A stretch of 64,000 nucleotides of DNA. Source: Ascaris suum (Eukaryota; Nematoda; Chromadorea; Rhabditida; Ascarididae). Position 1 is the first letter of the stretch, and the number at the start of each line of letters is the position of its first letter. Under the pieces are notes generated by a model, which ran no database searches, was not told the DNA's origin, and saw nothing but the letters and a program-made list of their open reading frames with translations. A program made the position numbers and the translations under genes. Where the stretch lies: the NCBI GenBank assembly GCA_013433145.1, contig CM024173.1:3381101-3445100 (forward strand), given 5' to 3'. This document shows, piece by piece, positions 12,373 to 26,426 of the stretch.

Positions 12373-13239
12373 ATGAAGGTGCGCTTTATAATTTATCTTT
12401 TGCCCTATTTGGTGAACGCGGGTCGCCAGGATACGTGTGAAGGTGGGCAGCGCTTCTTACTTTTTTACCTTAGGTAATAATATTGTTGGTTATATTCCAT
12501 CTGATAGGAGCAAGCTTCCTCCTTTATTATCAATACCTCACATAACGATGAAACAAATCGCCCATTTTTTTTATTGAAATAAACATTTACCTCTTTGTGT
12601 AGACAATCGGACAAACACCTACAACGCCTTAGGCAGTTCGCTTCAAAATAAATTAATCTTCGGTCGACTGTGGGTAAAAGAAATAAGCCCCATATGCTCC
12701 TGGTTATTAACGGGAACCTAAAGAGGAATAACTATAAAAGAAGAGATCAGTTAGCTCTTACAGAAGGAAATTCAATGAAAACGAAAAAAAAAACGAGACG
12801 GAAACGTCGCAGCAATATAACGTTGAGGTTAAGCCAGGTGTCTCTTTCTTTATGTCCGCTCATTTAATTAAAGTGGCTGTCTTTATCGTTTACTAAGTAA
12901 ATAACGAAACACCTTTGATGATAACGATAATGGTGTTAATGAAAGGAAATAGTCTCTAACTGTAACATTTATAGTATGTGTAAAAGTGTTGAGCGATGCG
13001 ATGGCGAATGTGCCCGCCGAGGATCGATCGAACGCCGACAAAATCGCAGAAGCGATTCGCGAGCACTGTGGAAGCCTGAAGACCAAAGAACACAAATTGG
13101 TCAGTGCCGCTTGTTTATACTGTCGAAGTTTTGCCCAAGTATTCCTCATATGTGCTTTAGAAGCGATCAAAATGATGAATGAAGCTTGCATTAAAAGGCG
13201 GTTAAGCACACGGTCGTATCTGAAACTGAAACTGTTTTT

Positions 13240-13327
<88 letters not shown>

Positions 13328-15432
13328 TGCGGAACGAAAATTTTCCTACCGTATTTTTCTCGGATTACACAGATTATGGCCGTATTTAGTGTCAGTTACG
13401 TTCGAATGAGAAGAAAAGCCTTACGTAAAACTCAGTAATGCAAGGACTTCAGGTGCACCGATAATTAGGAGAGACGATACTTGTGCCTTCAAGTTTTCTC
13501 ATGAAAAACTCATCGATAGGATGCATAACTTACAGCCTCATAGATACAACCGCCAACTGCGGAGTTTTCATGCCGTCTTCCATTCACTGCCAGAAGGATG
13601 TTTTGCCTATGTACTGGTGCGTTTGGCAACTAGACAGCTTATGGACTTTGCTATGAGAAATTCCACAAAATCATCACTGTGACCTGAGTATTTGGTTCCA
13701 TCGTTTAAAAATTTGACTTCTGTTATGTTAAATAAAAGATCTGATATAGGAAAGTAGCAGAAACTAATATGTTCAGCTCTCGAAAATCTGTGGCCATTCT
13801 TTTTGAATTAGAGGGCTTCAAACTGATCTGGACAAGCTTTCATGACACCAGTACTTGACCTCTCTGTCACAGCCCTTTCAAAAAGCCATTTAGTTGTACT
13901 AACTCCATCGAATTTCAGTGTTTCTACATAGGAGCATTACCGGAGTCCGCGACATCTATAATGAATGAGGTGAGTAAGCCACTGTCGTGGTCGATGCCTC
14001 CAGAAAAGGTATGCGAAAAGTTAAGGACAAAGGACGCACAGATCTGCGAGCTCAAGTATGGTCAGTGATGCAGCTATTTCAGCATTCATTAAGAAGCTTT
14101 GTGTCTACGAAGAATTATTGGTCAGTAGGTTTCAGCGTAACAAATAGCGTTCTGGTCACCATGCAAGTTGAGGTCTTCATTTCGACTTCGATGAGGGAGG
14201 GGTGGGCGTAAGGTGAGTGAAAAAGAATAGTGAGGGTGAGGGGGTGAAGAAAGTCGACTCTCCGACCGACAGCAAGACGGGGGTGGAGGAAGGAAAGGGA
14301 GCCCGTCTCTTTAGCTCCCAATCTCCGGTCGTAGTAATTTTCTGTCATCAGCGTAGTGCTAGTAAGATGAGCAGTTATATTTCAGTATTGCTTCCTGAAT
14401 CAGTAATGTTGTTCGACGGTGATTCAACTATGTCTCTTCAACTAGCAACTGCAGTTGCAATGGATGACGGATACAGCATCAAAGGAGCAGTTTTTTGAAA
14501 CGCTATGAGAGGATCGTTTCCTTCCGCTGGTTTAGTATATGCATCATTGAAACTGCGTAATGTTGCGCATGAAGCGTTCGTTGAAGTTTGTAGTAATCTC
14601 AAGAAGTACATAAAATGTGGATTCTATCGGTCTAGAGGACATTTCGCAGATATTAGTTCAAATTGAATGTATATTGCGTTCGGTTTTAGTGGCTTATTCA
14701 TTGATCATAGGCATTCGTGAAGGAATGCATTTGCAGATAAGTCGATTGACTGGAAAACAGTTGACGTTAAGAAGTTGCGCGTGAAAGAACTCAAGAAAAT
14801 CCTCGAAGATTGGGGAGAGGTCGGTTGATTATTCTCCTTTTGTTTGTTTATTTGTTTGTTTTTGGTTCTATTTTGTTTCTTTCCTTTTTTTTCTCTGGGT
14901 AATTAAATGCTACTAAGTTATGGCATGGTTCGACGATATGTGATTACATTGGGGAAATATCACTGCCATATTTCTGGAGTAATCAAAGAGTTTTCTCAGT
15001 CGATGCTGTGGTATGGAGTTATGCCTTTATTTATTGCCGTGGATGATTTTCAAAAACAGTGAAGTGAACTAATAATATACGGGGTGATTCTTCAGACGAT
15101 GGGATGCGCATATCGTAAATTTTACGCATATATTTTGGAGTGCGGCATTCATTATTCACGCCGTTGCGTAGAGCAGAGACCTATAACTTCATTAAATATA
15201 TGACTGGAAATTACCTGTCGCCACAAGATCTCTTAGGAAGCAGTTAGGGGCTAGCTGAGTAATAAGGAATTACGGCTATTATTAGGTTTTAATAACACCT
15301 TGACCTGCCCGATAACAGGAAAGTAAATAAAGTGGAATCGGTTTGCAGTCGTGCAAAGGATGCAAAGAGAAGACCGAGTTCGTTGCTCGAGTTGAGGAAC
15401 TCAAACCGAAATACGTGAAAAGTGAACTGTGA
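12373..15432 (+). CDS. manf-1: MANF/ARMET, ER-resident mesencephalic astrocyte-derived neurotrophic factor
   Basis: Five exons join in frame: 12373-12442, 12975-13099, 13919-14060, 14737-14819 and 15349-15432, giving 167 residues, close to the family length. Residues 1-17 ([17 protein letters not shown]) form a signal peptide. The saposin-like half has CEVC (about 22-25), [27 protein letters not shown] and QICELKY. The SAP-like half has [18 protein letters not shown], then the CKGC disulfide motif. I count the eight conserved cysteines. The tail KSEL resembles a KDEL-type ER retrieval signal. MANF protects cells from ER stress and in worms is a soluble ER/secreted protein. Intron 2 contains an 85-base (TA)n run. 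UBE2N follows 1.4 kb downstream on the same strand. Confidence 0.95.
13242..13326. repeat. (TA)n dinucleotide microsatellite
   Basis: About 42 TA units inside MANF intron 2, 142 bases after the exon 2 donor. Confidence 0.97.
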
Positions 15433-15542
15433 TAGCATGCTCCGGGAGCACATTGGTGGCCTTGTTGGTGTTATTTATTTGCTCTGTCGTTGTTATGTGC
15501 ACCGAATGTTTGTCGTTCGTTGTTTCGTTTGTGTGCCCTCCT

Positions 15543-15548
15543 AATAAA
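15543..15548 (+). terminator. Likely MANF polyadenylation signal AATAAA
   Basis: AATAAA lies 111 bases after the MANF stop codon, in a T-rich stretch. The match is exact; use as the actual poly(A) signal is inferred from position. Confidence 0.45.
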
Positions 15549-16810
15549 TTCGTTTATTGTCCGTCTCAACTGTATTTTAATCTGACAGTTCCATAGCGCT
15601 GTCTCATATCTTTTATGTTTTTTTTTCAAATGCGATGTGTAATGTGTTTTTAAGGGCATTTTAGACGCAAATATGCAAAATTTGGATCTCTTGCGATAGG
15701 GTCGATGGCTTAAATGGTGAATAACTTAATAAGAAGGACAAGCAAACAAAAAAGATCTTGATAAAAGCCTCAGAAATGCTCCTCAGCCATATCCGAAGGG
15801 AATCTATGTAGTTAGAAGACCCGTTTTACTTATCCACAGCGCAGACGTCGGCTCATCTTAGATGTGAGTGGAACTTCGATCACCTCTTACTTAGCGGAGA
15901 GTTTGGCAAGAGGGGTGATTTACTAGCGTGCATTTCTTGACATTGAATAAAAGTTGTGTAAGCCTCGAAAGGAGTTATCAGGGGTGCGGAACTCGTAATT
16001 GAAATGGTCCAATTCGATTGGGCGTTGTGATGTTAATGTGTCCTAATGGAGAAACGAGAAATATAAAATGTCGTTTGCAAAGGAGGTGTGAGGTGGCCAG
16101 GTGTATGTTGAATGTAAGGCCCAAGTGTCCAACGCTTCCAACGTTACTGTGTTGCTGCGTGAGGCCTTCGCACACTGGACGCTTGATCTCTCCTATGAGA
16201 GGTCACATGTAGGTCATGTGCTCGCTAATAACTTTAATTCGTCTCACATCGAGTGCTTCCCCAATACCAAGAGTGATCTGTGAAATTCCTATTCCCAAAA
16301 GAAGAATTTGAGGGTGATTTGCGAACAATTCATAGGGCCTCTTGTTCGATGAAAGATGCTTATCACTTCCTGTTCGATTTTTTATTACGGTGCAGTCAGT
16401 AAACATTCGTCGTCGACGTGAGGATAAGCCTGTTAAAGGCAAAATCAAAGGGGATGTTGCTGGTCTTTGTTTGGACCAGTGGAAATTGATTATCAGCACT
16501 GGCTTAGGTTAGGTGAACGGATGGGGGCAAACCTTTGAGAAATTCGTATAAAGCAGGTGCCTTCCTGAAAGTGCTTCGTGTTTGCAGAGAGAGGGGGCGA
16601 GGGTGGACTTTTCGTGCCTATCTTTTTTTTGCTCCCCGTAAAAATGAATTTGATTGTTCTACTAAACACCACTACATCTATTTGAAAGTGAGAAGAGCTT
16701 ATAATTATATTGCTCTATATTATTGGTGCAATTTATTGTGCGGCTCATCTATGCGATTCATAAATGAGTCGGAGGTGATAGTTAGGTGGAAGTGTCAACG
16801 AGGTTACACG

Positions 16811-17669
16811 ATGGCTGGAGCTCTGCCACGACGTATCACTAAAGAGACACAACGTCTAATGGCGGATCCGGTGCCTGGTATTTCGGCCATACCTGACGAT
16901 AACAACGCTCGTTACTTTCACGTGATTATTGCTGGACCTGAGGGGAGTCCATTCGCGGGTGGCGTCTTCAAATTGGAGCTCTTCTTGCCCGAGGAGTACC
17001 CAATGGCGGCGCCCAAAGTTCGCTTTATGACGAAGATTTATCACCCGAATATCGACAAGCTTGGAAGAATATGCTTAGATATACTTAAAGGTATGTGCCT
17101 ACCTTGAATTAAGTGCGTATTCGATGAGGTGTGTCGCAGCGATCTTTACGATCCTGCTAGTTTTGCGATAGTCAGCGATCGTTGTTAGTAAAGGTCGTGC
17201 AAATTTTTTAGCAAACGTCGAGGATTCCTTTGAATCCGTAGAGCGATGAATGAGAATTTATTATAGTGACGTCAGTTTTGCAATTTTTGAAAGAGCGGAA
17301 GTGTTCACTTATGAATCGGAAGATGTTCAATCATGAAACACAATTTTACGTGATGATTCTTTCTGTATATTGACTTGGATTTTATTTTAATGCACCTGGA
17401 TGCGAAATATTCATTTTGCGCTCATTTCTTTATTTTTCCACATTTACGGTTTGTATAGTACATGCATGCTTTATCAAAATCATTTTACAGATAAATGGTC
17501 GCCGGCACTGCAGATTCGCACAGTACTTTTGTCGATTCAGGCGCTGCTCTCGGCGCCTAATCCGGACGATCCTCTCGCAACGGATGTAGCTGAACAGTGG
17601 AAAAACAACGAGAGTGACGCGATACGTACGGCACAAGAGTGGACACGTGTGCACGCCAATGGGCAGTAG
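16811..17669 (+). CDS. ubc-13: Ubiquitin-conjugating enzyme E2 N (Ubc13)
   Basis: Two exons, 16811-17090 and 17491-17669, join at phase 1 (CTT AAA G|AT AAA TGG). They give 152 residues, the exact family length. Visible are [16 protein letters not shown] at the N-terminus, [20 protein letters not shown], and [20 protein letters not shown] with the catalytic cysteine (about residue 87) just after the Asn of the HPN motif. Then come [20 protein letters not shown] and a C-terminal helix ([12 protein letters not shown]). With a UEV partner (Uev1/Mms2), Ubc13 builds Lys63-linked ubiquitin chains for DNA damage tolerance and signalling in cytosol and nucleus. An in-frame upstream extension exists but does not match the family, so I start at MAGALPRR. 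Normal in all key residues. Confidence 0.97.
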
Positions 17670-20128
17670 TCGCCGAATGCACCCCACAGAGAGTCCTGCT
17701 CTTTCCCGTCCTCTTCTTGCTCACTATGTCATCAGTCGGTGTTCGTCTTCGTTCCATCCTTCCCCCACACCAGGTCGACGAATAGGTATGGTAGGGCGAT
17801 CGGAGACACTTATTAATAGCGCAGAATCGTTTCACATAAATGTACTTCATCCCTCATTTGTATGAATGCGAAAACGAAGTGGATTTTGCGTTCAAAATAG
17901 TGCGCACATATTTCACTTGTCGATGAGGTGATTCTTGCAAAGCGCGCTGTCCTGTTTTTGTGTGGGTCATCTTTTCTGGTTTCCTTTCCCCCCCCCCCCC
18001 CTCCCACCCCTGCGTCCCCTTTCCTGCTTCCCACCGCCTCTTTTGAAATTTTCTATAGTGCATTTTATCGTCTCACTGCACACTTTTCTTCATTCCCTTT
18101 TATTGTTTACTATTCATATAAGCGGTTAACTAGGCGCTACCAGTGCAAAACAGTTTTCATTTAGTGCTATTTTATTCTAATGTTCGAGTGGGTGGCGATC
18201 GTCACATTTGCACTGCTAGTGCGATGCATATGAATTACTATATTTTCGCGTTGAAACAGTTAGTAGCACTGTTCTCCCTCTGCGATGTCTGATTGTGGAG
18301 AATATGCGAATGGGAGAGCGCTTTTTTATTGTATTATTCTCACTGATGGCAAGCAATTTGCATATGTGTTCTATGCTCGTGCATCTCTCATATAATGGTA
18401 TGCAATCGTAATGTTGCAATACATAGCAAGTTGATTGATGCACGACACTAGCCAACAAAGAGACAGTCGAACCGGGCGAAGGGCATAGAGGGGAGGGGTG
18501 ATTTTTTTTGAGAGAGAGAGAGAGAGCATTTTCAGCAAGTTTACCCCTTTATATACGTCATTTTTGAGTGCAATGCAGCACTTGTTGTCGTTTATATTAA
18601 TAATTTTTTATTAGACGTCATCCAAGAAACGGGTAGTGGGCTATTTATATTGCTTTTATTTTACGGGATTTGTGCGGTATTATGCAGCACGCCTCTATGG
18701 CTGGTTCGAGGAATGATAATGGTTCCTTTTTTTCTCTCATCTGAGTTGCGATTCTGATGTTTTTTTTTTTTTTTGAAAACATATGTGCGCACATTACGTT
18801 CGTCAGTGATAAAGCGTTGATTTTTGATGTTTAAAGGCAGGATACAATTGGTTGATAATCACAAAGGCGTGGTACAATATTGACGCCTATCTGAAATATT
18901 TCATTGCGGTGATATGTTCTACGCAAATATATGCAGACAATGAATATGCCGCTCAGAGTATTCAGGTTGAGTGTCTGCTTAGTAAGTACTTGTAGATGTT
19001 TTAGCAATGAAGAAGAATGGAGATTCCTCAGTGAATGAAGGTGTCTTCCTCAGTCACTTTCATTATTTCATATGCGTGAAACTCACTTTCTAGTCTTATA
19101 AGAGGTCTAATAAAGATATGCGATCGAGATGGCGGGGAGGAGGAGGAGTTGTATCCGGGCATAACCTAGAATATTGACGGTAAATAAAGGAGGAAAGCGT
19201 CGTGTTTTTGTTTCGTTTGTGAGGGAATTGCGAAGAAAACTGCTCGGTGAAGTTAATAAAATAGACGGCCGCAATGAATGTGAGGGGAAAGGATGTTGTA
19301 ATAATGTGACTTATTTTGAGCGCTTATATCACAGATGGCATTCATTTTCGTATGTGAACATAGTGCATCAAGCTTGGCTGATCGATTATGAGGTAAGTGC
19401 CATCCGAGGAGTGGATTTTAAACGCCACTTGAGTGGTTCATGTTTGTCGTATGCGTTGGCTTCTGGCAATCCTGACACTGATTCGGCGCATTGATTGAGT
19501 TGAATCCGATGGGAGAATATCAGTTACATTGTCTTGGGTATATATTGGATATTATCTTAATAAAACCCTTCAGTGAACGAAAGGAAACCGCAGGGTTCTG
19601 GATTCTGAGGTGTTCTTGCAATTTCATATTGTGGAGAAACAACATCCGGTTGCATGGCGTTGAAATGTTTTAAATAGAAAAACGTATTGAAGAAATAATA
19701 GCTATGATTATGGGATAGCCATTGGTTAAAGCTTACTTGTCAGAAGTGATGTTTAGTGCATCGGTTTAGTTTCCATTCTCGGTTTGTTTGTTGAGTGGTG
19801 CTGGTTGAATCGTCTGTGTTGAATGCGCACCGTCAAATCGAATTGGGAACCGTTTCACATCGTTCCATTTTCACGGTAAGGTGGTTACGATGGAAGAGGT
19901 AACGGTTGCATAAAATGCAGCTCTTGTATGGATGCGTCGATGTTGAACATATTTCAGATGGCATTTTGAAAATTTCCCCTCCCTCGTGATCGTTGAGGTC
20001 TTAGATGGTTGAAATTTGTGCCCCGGCAAATGAGAAGTAAGGTAACTGGTGGATGAGGTGTTGTGGAATGCAGAATGCCGATTGATTTAGTAAATGCAAT
20101 CGAACGGCGGTACAGCGATACTGCTTAT
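17670..20128. other. Intergenic region between UBE2N and BAP31, no supported gene
   Basis: Contains a poly-C run at 17988-18001, a short GA repeat near 18510-18527 and several T-runs. ORFs such as 19174-19494 show no recognisable motif. Part of the left end should be the UBE2N 3' UTR. Confidence 0.5.
17988..18001 (+). repeat. Poly-C tract (about 14 C)
   Basis: Homopolymer run about 320 bases after the UBE2N stop codon, followed by a C-rich stretch. Confidence 0.95.
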
Positions 20129-20130
20129 AG
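20129..20130 (+). promoter_or_regulatory. Possible trans-splice acceptor of BAP31
   Basis: CTGCTTATAG ends 7 bases before the BAP31 start codon, the same spacing as at MANF. The pyrimidine tract is weak, so this is tentative. Confidence 0.35.
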
Positions 20131-20137
20131 TGCGGCG

Positions 20138-23100
20138 ATGACACTGCAGTGGTTGGCCGTTGCGTTCATTCTCTATGCTGAAATCGCTATCGTGTTACTT
20201 TTGCTTCTGCCATGGATACGTCCTTCAAGGTTGGTTTGCACTCTCTTTCTTTATACGTCTTGTTTGTTGCTGCCGCCATAATTGTTGATGATCAGGGAAT
20301 GCTAGTTGCAGGACTTTGTCCTACGCAAACTATAGACCTCCTTTTGAATATGGTTTTGGTTCATCGAAATGAAGAGCTTGTAAATCTAAGGTTGATGATC
20401 ATAGCCGAATGTGCAGAAATTCGAAAAAAAATTCTTGAATTCATTTTATATTCTCTGCATCTATAAATAACACCTTTGTGATATGCAATCATCCATCTTT
20501 ATTAGCAAATTAAATGTAAAGAATGCATTCTTAGTGCAATTGCAACATATTTTGATAAAGCAGAAATTCACAAAACATTTGGGGCTAAATTTATTACTTC
20601 CCAATATTTGTGAAATATTTTCTTAATGCTGCAGACATTCTGTGTTCAAGTGATTGAGGAATCATAAAGTTGCACAATATTCAAATGACTGAGGAATCTA
20701 CACAGCACATTCGATTTTTTCTGAGTGCGCTAAAATGGAAATAAAACAAGTGATTTCTTGGAAGAAATAATCATAGAAGGAACTCAACATTTTGCATTTG
20801 TACACTGAAGATTGATTGCTATGGCGATTCCCAAATGCAGACTCATTTTAAGCGGAATGAGTGCTTTCTAAAGCGCTTTTTTGTAGATACTTTTGTTCCC
20901 TTTCAATGTAGAGGGTATAGCCGGGATTTCGATATTCGTAGAAATTTTTCATAAATTTGCTCAACTAATATGGGATGATTTCTAAAGTATTGAAAGTTGC
21001 ACGTAAATTATGGGAAAAAATATTTGGAAATGCGGCTATCTGTGCCTTCGGAATATTTTTCGTCACCGTTGGCGAATCTTGGTAAATGTCAACGTTTTAT
21101 TGATGCCACTATTTTTTTCCGGCAACACTTCAGAGGAAAGTTTTGAATTGTCGAAGAAAATTTTTTTCTTCTTAGTGGCCCATTTGAGGGATTTGTTGGG
21201 GAGGTAGGAGGGAGGGGGGTATGGCTCTGTGTGATTCAAATTAAAGATTTGAGTAAGCTTCTCGAAGTATCGCCTTATTTTTATATTCTCCATTATGGGA
21301 TGTAAGCTTTCAGAAATTGCAATCAACAAAAACGCTTTCTTGCAATACAATTTTTGTTTTCTTCTTGATGTGTTGTAAAGTGGAATTTTTTTTCCAGATG
21401 GAACAAGATTTTCAAAAGCCGTCTAGTAAGAACGTTGGAAAAGCATGCCAACGTATATTCGGTGGCTGCAATCGCGGTGCTTCTGCTCCTTTTCGTTGGT
21501 ATGTTTTACGTATGCCGTTTTTCAAGAAACTTGAAGGCAATAAGTGCGAGTGCTTCTCGAAAAGGATATTATCACTACTCATTTATGCATGAGGAAGTGT
21601 TGCCTCGACTCAAGAGAGGACGAGGAAGGGGTTGTTATCTGCAAAACCCTCATTTTCTACTTTATTTGATGAGGGTTCAAATGGAAGATATTATGAAATT
21701 TCATCGTAAAGTCAATATTATATCTTCGTTTTGTTCACTTATTTGTCTCATAGTATATCGTTGCCATATAGTTCTACGTTAATTCCTGGGGAATGATGTG
21801 TCTGTTTTTACTATTTTTTATGCTAGTGTGAGCTGTTGTTAATGCAATATAAATTAGACTTTGCCTAATGAGTGATGGGAATCGCGAAAAATACCGAAGA
21901 GGGGATGATGCAGGATTTTAGGATGGAGTGAATGTTCCCGAGGTATCACCGTTCTGGACGAGCAGAGAAGATTGAAGGGGTTGGGCGTGGTACCGAGAGT
22001 AACAGTGTCACTTCATTGGTGTTATTGCTCGTCAATAAAGTTTAATCTTGTCTCTGAGGTGCTATTAAACCACCCACATTTTAGCTCCCTTTTCTCAGAT
22101 TTGTTTCACACGCAATTGAAGAAGGGAAGGAACGGGGACTAGAACTTTTGAGTTGATATTTGTCTTACACCTATGTTTGGAAGTTTCATTCTTTTTTGTG
22201 TTGGTTATTGAATGGACATATTTCCAGAAAAGGGCATTCACTAGTTTTTATCGTTTCTACTGGTTTTTACCGTTTTTTTACCTTTTAGTTTGCGAATGGA
22301 CGAGGGTGGGAGATTTCGCTGCGATGATTCAAAAAATCTGGTTTGAACATTATGCAGCTTTCTTAGGAAAGCCGGGCGAATAATAAAATAGTTTGGCCAT
22401 TTCCTCAGCAAAAAATTTGCAAGGTTTTCTACACATTGATTGTGTCTATTTCCAGCTGGATATAAAAGAGTGCATGTGGTGAGTCTTACAATCTCTCCTT
22501 CTCCATATTTCCTCTCGTTAATCCCGACGGTCCGTTTTTATTTTCTGTCGATATACCCATGGGTTTACTAAGGGAGATCTATTTAAGATGCGATTCGGGA
22601 GGTGCGTAAATATGCAGGTGAAATCGTCGCTGACTCTCCTATTCGAGCAACTGCAGATGCGGAGAACGCTCTACACATGCGGCTGTTTCGTGCTCAACGC
22701 AATCTCTATATATCGGGCTTTGCTCTACTTCTATTCCTGTTCGTTTGCCATCTGATTCCTGGGACATCCTTATTGATTTCTTTCTTATCATTCCGTTCAA
22801 AACTGCACCGCAGATTGTGGTTGTAACGTCTTCTCGTGAAACAAATCAAAGATGATGTGCTGACTTTCGAAAATTGATCTCCCGTTGATTGGTTTTCTTA
22901 TGTAGGCAGTCTGAGGTGTGTAAATTGGACATTCAAATGTAAACGCGGTCCATTTCGAAAAGAACGGCCTGTCATCAATTAGATTACATGAGATTTGGGT
23001 ATTGCAGCGTTATTAAGCGCATAATGGCGTTGCTTTCACGCGGTGCACAGCTTGAGGCCGCAGCAGAGGCAGCGATGTGTCAGGCGGAAAGTGCCAGCAA

Positions 23101-23286
23101 GGCTGCCAAGTCATTGCTTGTAAGTTTTGTATGATCACTGATATTTTGCTGGTTCAGTTTATAGAATTTTTATGCTCTTGAACGAATGTAACAATCTTTG
23201 CGAGGGAGGGGCTTAGGTTTTTGTGCATATATTTCATTTGTAAAGGTTTTCCTTGTATCCTTGTATCGTAGGTTTTTTTCCCTTGT

Positions 23287-23362
<76 letters not shown>

Positions 23363-24909
23363 TGTTGTTGTTGTTGGACCATTTGGCGGATGAATCGAAA
23401 GGAATTAGTTGAATTCACAAATGATGACTATTCGCTCCACGTATGCAAATGAGACCTTAATAGGTTTTACATAATTGAATATTTGATGGTAGTGCAGTGC
23501 CTCGCAGTTCCAAGTTATTCTTATTGAGGAGGGAGCGAACGATGCTGTTACAATACAGTCAGAGAGGTACTGAACATGTGTTATTGGACAGAACTTATAT
23601 TCGCTATTCGACCTTTTCGTATTTTATTCTTCGTATTTACTTTACAAGTATAAGCAACCGTAAACTTGGGTAATTAAACTGTCTCTTTTGAGGGTGGCGA
23701 TAACGAGCGAGAAACGGAATTGGAAAGGCAATTGGAGGAAATTGGCGGAGGTAATTTTTGTGTCGACGTTCGATAATTTTTTTCTAACTCATTCGTTCAT
23801 TTTTGTCCATCTTTTCATCACTCCTAATTATCTTTTATTTTTCTTTTTTAAAAGATTTGCAATGCAAATTGACGAAGGAAAAAATGCAAAAAAAAATCGT
23901 TGAATTTTCATAATCGAATGTAATCGCACTCATAATCAAAGAATACGCTTCCTTTCTCTTTCCTTTTCGTCACTTTCCGGTTTTTCTCGCCGTGTATATT
24001 ACACCGTACAACTGCATTGTTTTTTCAGGCGATCCGCTAATTGCACTAATTTTATTGTCATCATTTGTGTTGTTCGCTTTTTGGAATGAAATGAAAACGA
24101 TACATAATCCCCAGACCTTCATTTTTTTACAATGGAGATCGAAATTAGTAGAAACAGGTTTATTGACGGAACGGTAAGAAAAGTATCGCAAAAAACTTCT
24201 ATTTTTAGTTGACGAAGAGAACCCACTTCATCAAAAAACCTTCAAAGGACGTCCACTTCGTAGAATGCTTTGCGATGTTACGTTCACAATAGGGCATGGT
24301 TATTGTGCGGAAAGAAGGGCTTCAGCCAGTCATCACTTATTTATGCAAATCAGGACTCGGAAACTTTGAAGTACAGAGCATATTGTGCATGTTGTAATAT
24401 CCTTCCCTCTAAGGAGTGATGCTCAACGTAGAGTGAGCATTTCATTTCCTCTCGTTTATAGAACTAAAGTCGGCACAAGAGGAGAGAGACGCCATCAAGG
24501 AAAAAGCAAACAATCTTCGAAAAGAGTACGAACGCCTTTGCAATGAGTTAGCTGACGCTCAGGTTTGTTTTTATCGTTGTGATAAAATGTCTGTCTTCAT
24601 TAATAGCTCCTACGTTTTAGATTTTATGAGCACTTGCGTTTAACAAGATGAAAATATTGCCTCTATCGCCAACGTTGACCTTCCGCTCTTCAAATTCTTC
24701 TTCAGCGTTTTTTTTTTCCTTCAGCTAGACCCTTTCTGTGAAAATATGATGCATGAGAATCGCTTTTCAGACAAACTTCCACAAGAACTATGTTATTGTT
24801 TGAAGTATAATACTCACGATTTGGTGCTCACTTTGATGGTTTCATGCGCTAGGAATCAGTTGAAGATGCGATCTTTCAGAAAGCATCAGGAGATAAGAAA
24901 AGCGACTGA
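20138..24909 (+). CDS. BCAP31: B-cell receptor-associated protein 31 homologue (BAP31), ER membrane protein
   Basis: Seven exons join in frame: 20138-20229, 21398-21498, 22588-22738, 23008-23119, 23693-23750, 24462-24562 and 24853-24909, giving 223 residues. The N-terminus MTLQWLAVAFILYAEIAIVL is the first membrane segment. Then come WNKIFKSRLVRTLEKHANVY with the second segment (AAIAVLLLLFV), and FRAQRNLYISGFALLLFL with the third. The C-terminal half is a cytosolic coiled coil (QAESASKAAKSLL, ERETELERQLEEIGGELK, AIKEKANNLRKEYERL). It ends KKSD, a dilysine KKxx ER-retrieval signal like the KKEE of human BAP31. The family acts in ER export, quality control and apoptosis. Intron 4 holds a (TA)n run and a spliceable 59-base segment (23508-23566) that would break the frame. 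Confidence 0.92.
23290..23357. repeat. (TA)n dinucleotide microsatellite
   Basis: About 34 TA units inside BAP31 intron 4. Confidence 0.97.
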
Positions 24910-26426
24910 GTATTCGTATTTTATTTCGAGGTCGAGTCTCATATTGTCGGCAGTTGCGCTCTAATCGCTCATCAGTTTGCGCGACGTTTCAATTTCTACA
25001 ATATTCAATGGGGTGCACATTTCCTTTTTTTCTTATGTAAATGCTTTGTGGTGTGTGACATTACATCTCGATATCATTTCTCTCGCTCTCCTGTTCAACG
25101 CTTGCCCATCCCTTTTCTGTCTAGAACATATTCTTACTAAGCGGTTTCGGAATCGAAACCTATTGAAATGAAGTGTACAATTTGAAGGAGTTAATCGATA
25201 TTTGCACTCTCATTTGATGCTTTTGGCATCGGTTTTTGAGTAACAATGCTCCTTTTTTGTGTTTTCTAAAATGGTGAGTGCTTTCCGCTTGCAGTGGGCA
25301 TCCAATATATGATGCATATTTCTAAGTGATTTTGCTGTGCAATATAGAATAAACATTTCAAAACACACCAAGAGTTTATTGAAACAGGAGTAGGTATACT
25401 GTATGTACAGATGTGAATAGAACGTGCGAAACTATAAATTGGCGCACACGTAGTGTACAATGGACACAAAGCACTCTTGAAGAAAATATCAATTACATAT
25501 TGCGGCTGAAGAACGCATTTTTGTGATAGTCGAAGCAGAGAAGAGGCTCGCGATACGACGCCACTACAACTCCATACCTTGCGTCTCATCTGCAAATTCG
25601 TCAGCTCAAACCTCGCAGCACAGCCTTATCTCCAGGCAAGCACGATACACAGCTACTCGTATGTGTTTTCAACCAGGGAGTGACATGTACATTTACCCAC
25701 CCATCTGTTACACGGTATTTTTCAAAAGGCTTGCGAATATTCTTATCAATGATACGGCGGAGGTAGTCGACTTGGAATAGCACGATACTTAAATCCCTAA
25801 GAAGCGGTACTCGAATGGTCTTCAATTAGAAGAGGTGTATATATTATTTATAGATCCATTTGTTGAAATGCAAGCATGACATACTGCCGGCAATCGCATG
25901 AAAAAAAAGGAAACATCAAGAGACGTCCCTATCGATTCAGCGCCTTCTTTTTGCCTTCTGTCGGGACAGGTTTCGTGATGTCCCTTATAAAATGCGGAAG
26001 ACCGCCTTATTAACTGATTTTCCATGAAGCCGCGCCACCCTCAATACTAATGTCCAGGTGTCCTATTCAAAATGTCCACGCCATCTCCGTCCAGTCCGCC
26101 AAGTTGCCCGTTTTTCAATCATTTTCTCTTCATTATTGCCTGTTTTCCGTTTCGGCAGAAACGGTTAAGCTCATTCCCAGAAACGAAAGCAGAACGTTCT
26201 CAAACTTTCTTCCTCCTCTCCCCACATGAGGATTCAATTTTCTAGCTTCATCCCACCTCTGCTATTCAAAAATGTCACAACCACAATAGTTTTCGCCTGT
26301 TCTTCAACGTCCCTGCTCACAGTTTGACGGAAGTAAAGCACTTCGGCAATTCTCGAGTACATTCCTTGAAGAGGCAAAACAATGCATGGTACTGGAATCC
26401 GTTAAAAGGATCTGCTAGGGTATCAT
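24910..26426. other. Convergent intergenic region (3' ends of BAP31 and UBE2H), no supported gene
   Basis: The two flanking genes end towards each other, so this spacer should hold both 3' UTRs. ORFs at 25266-25595 and 25523-25780 overlap on opposite strands and neither has a recognisable motif. Confidence 0.5.
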
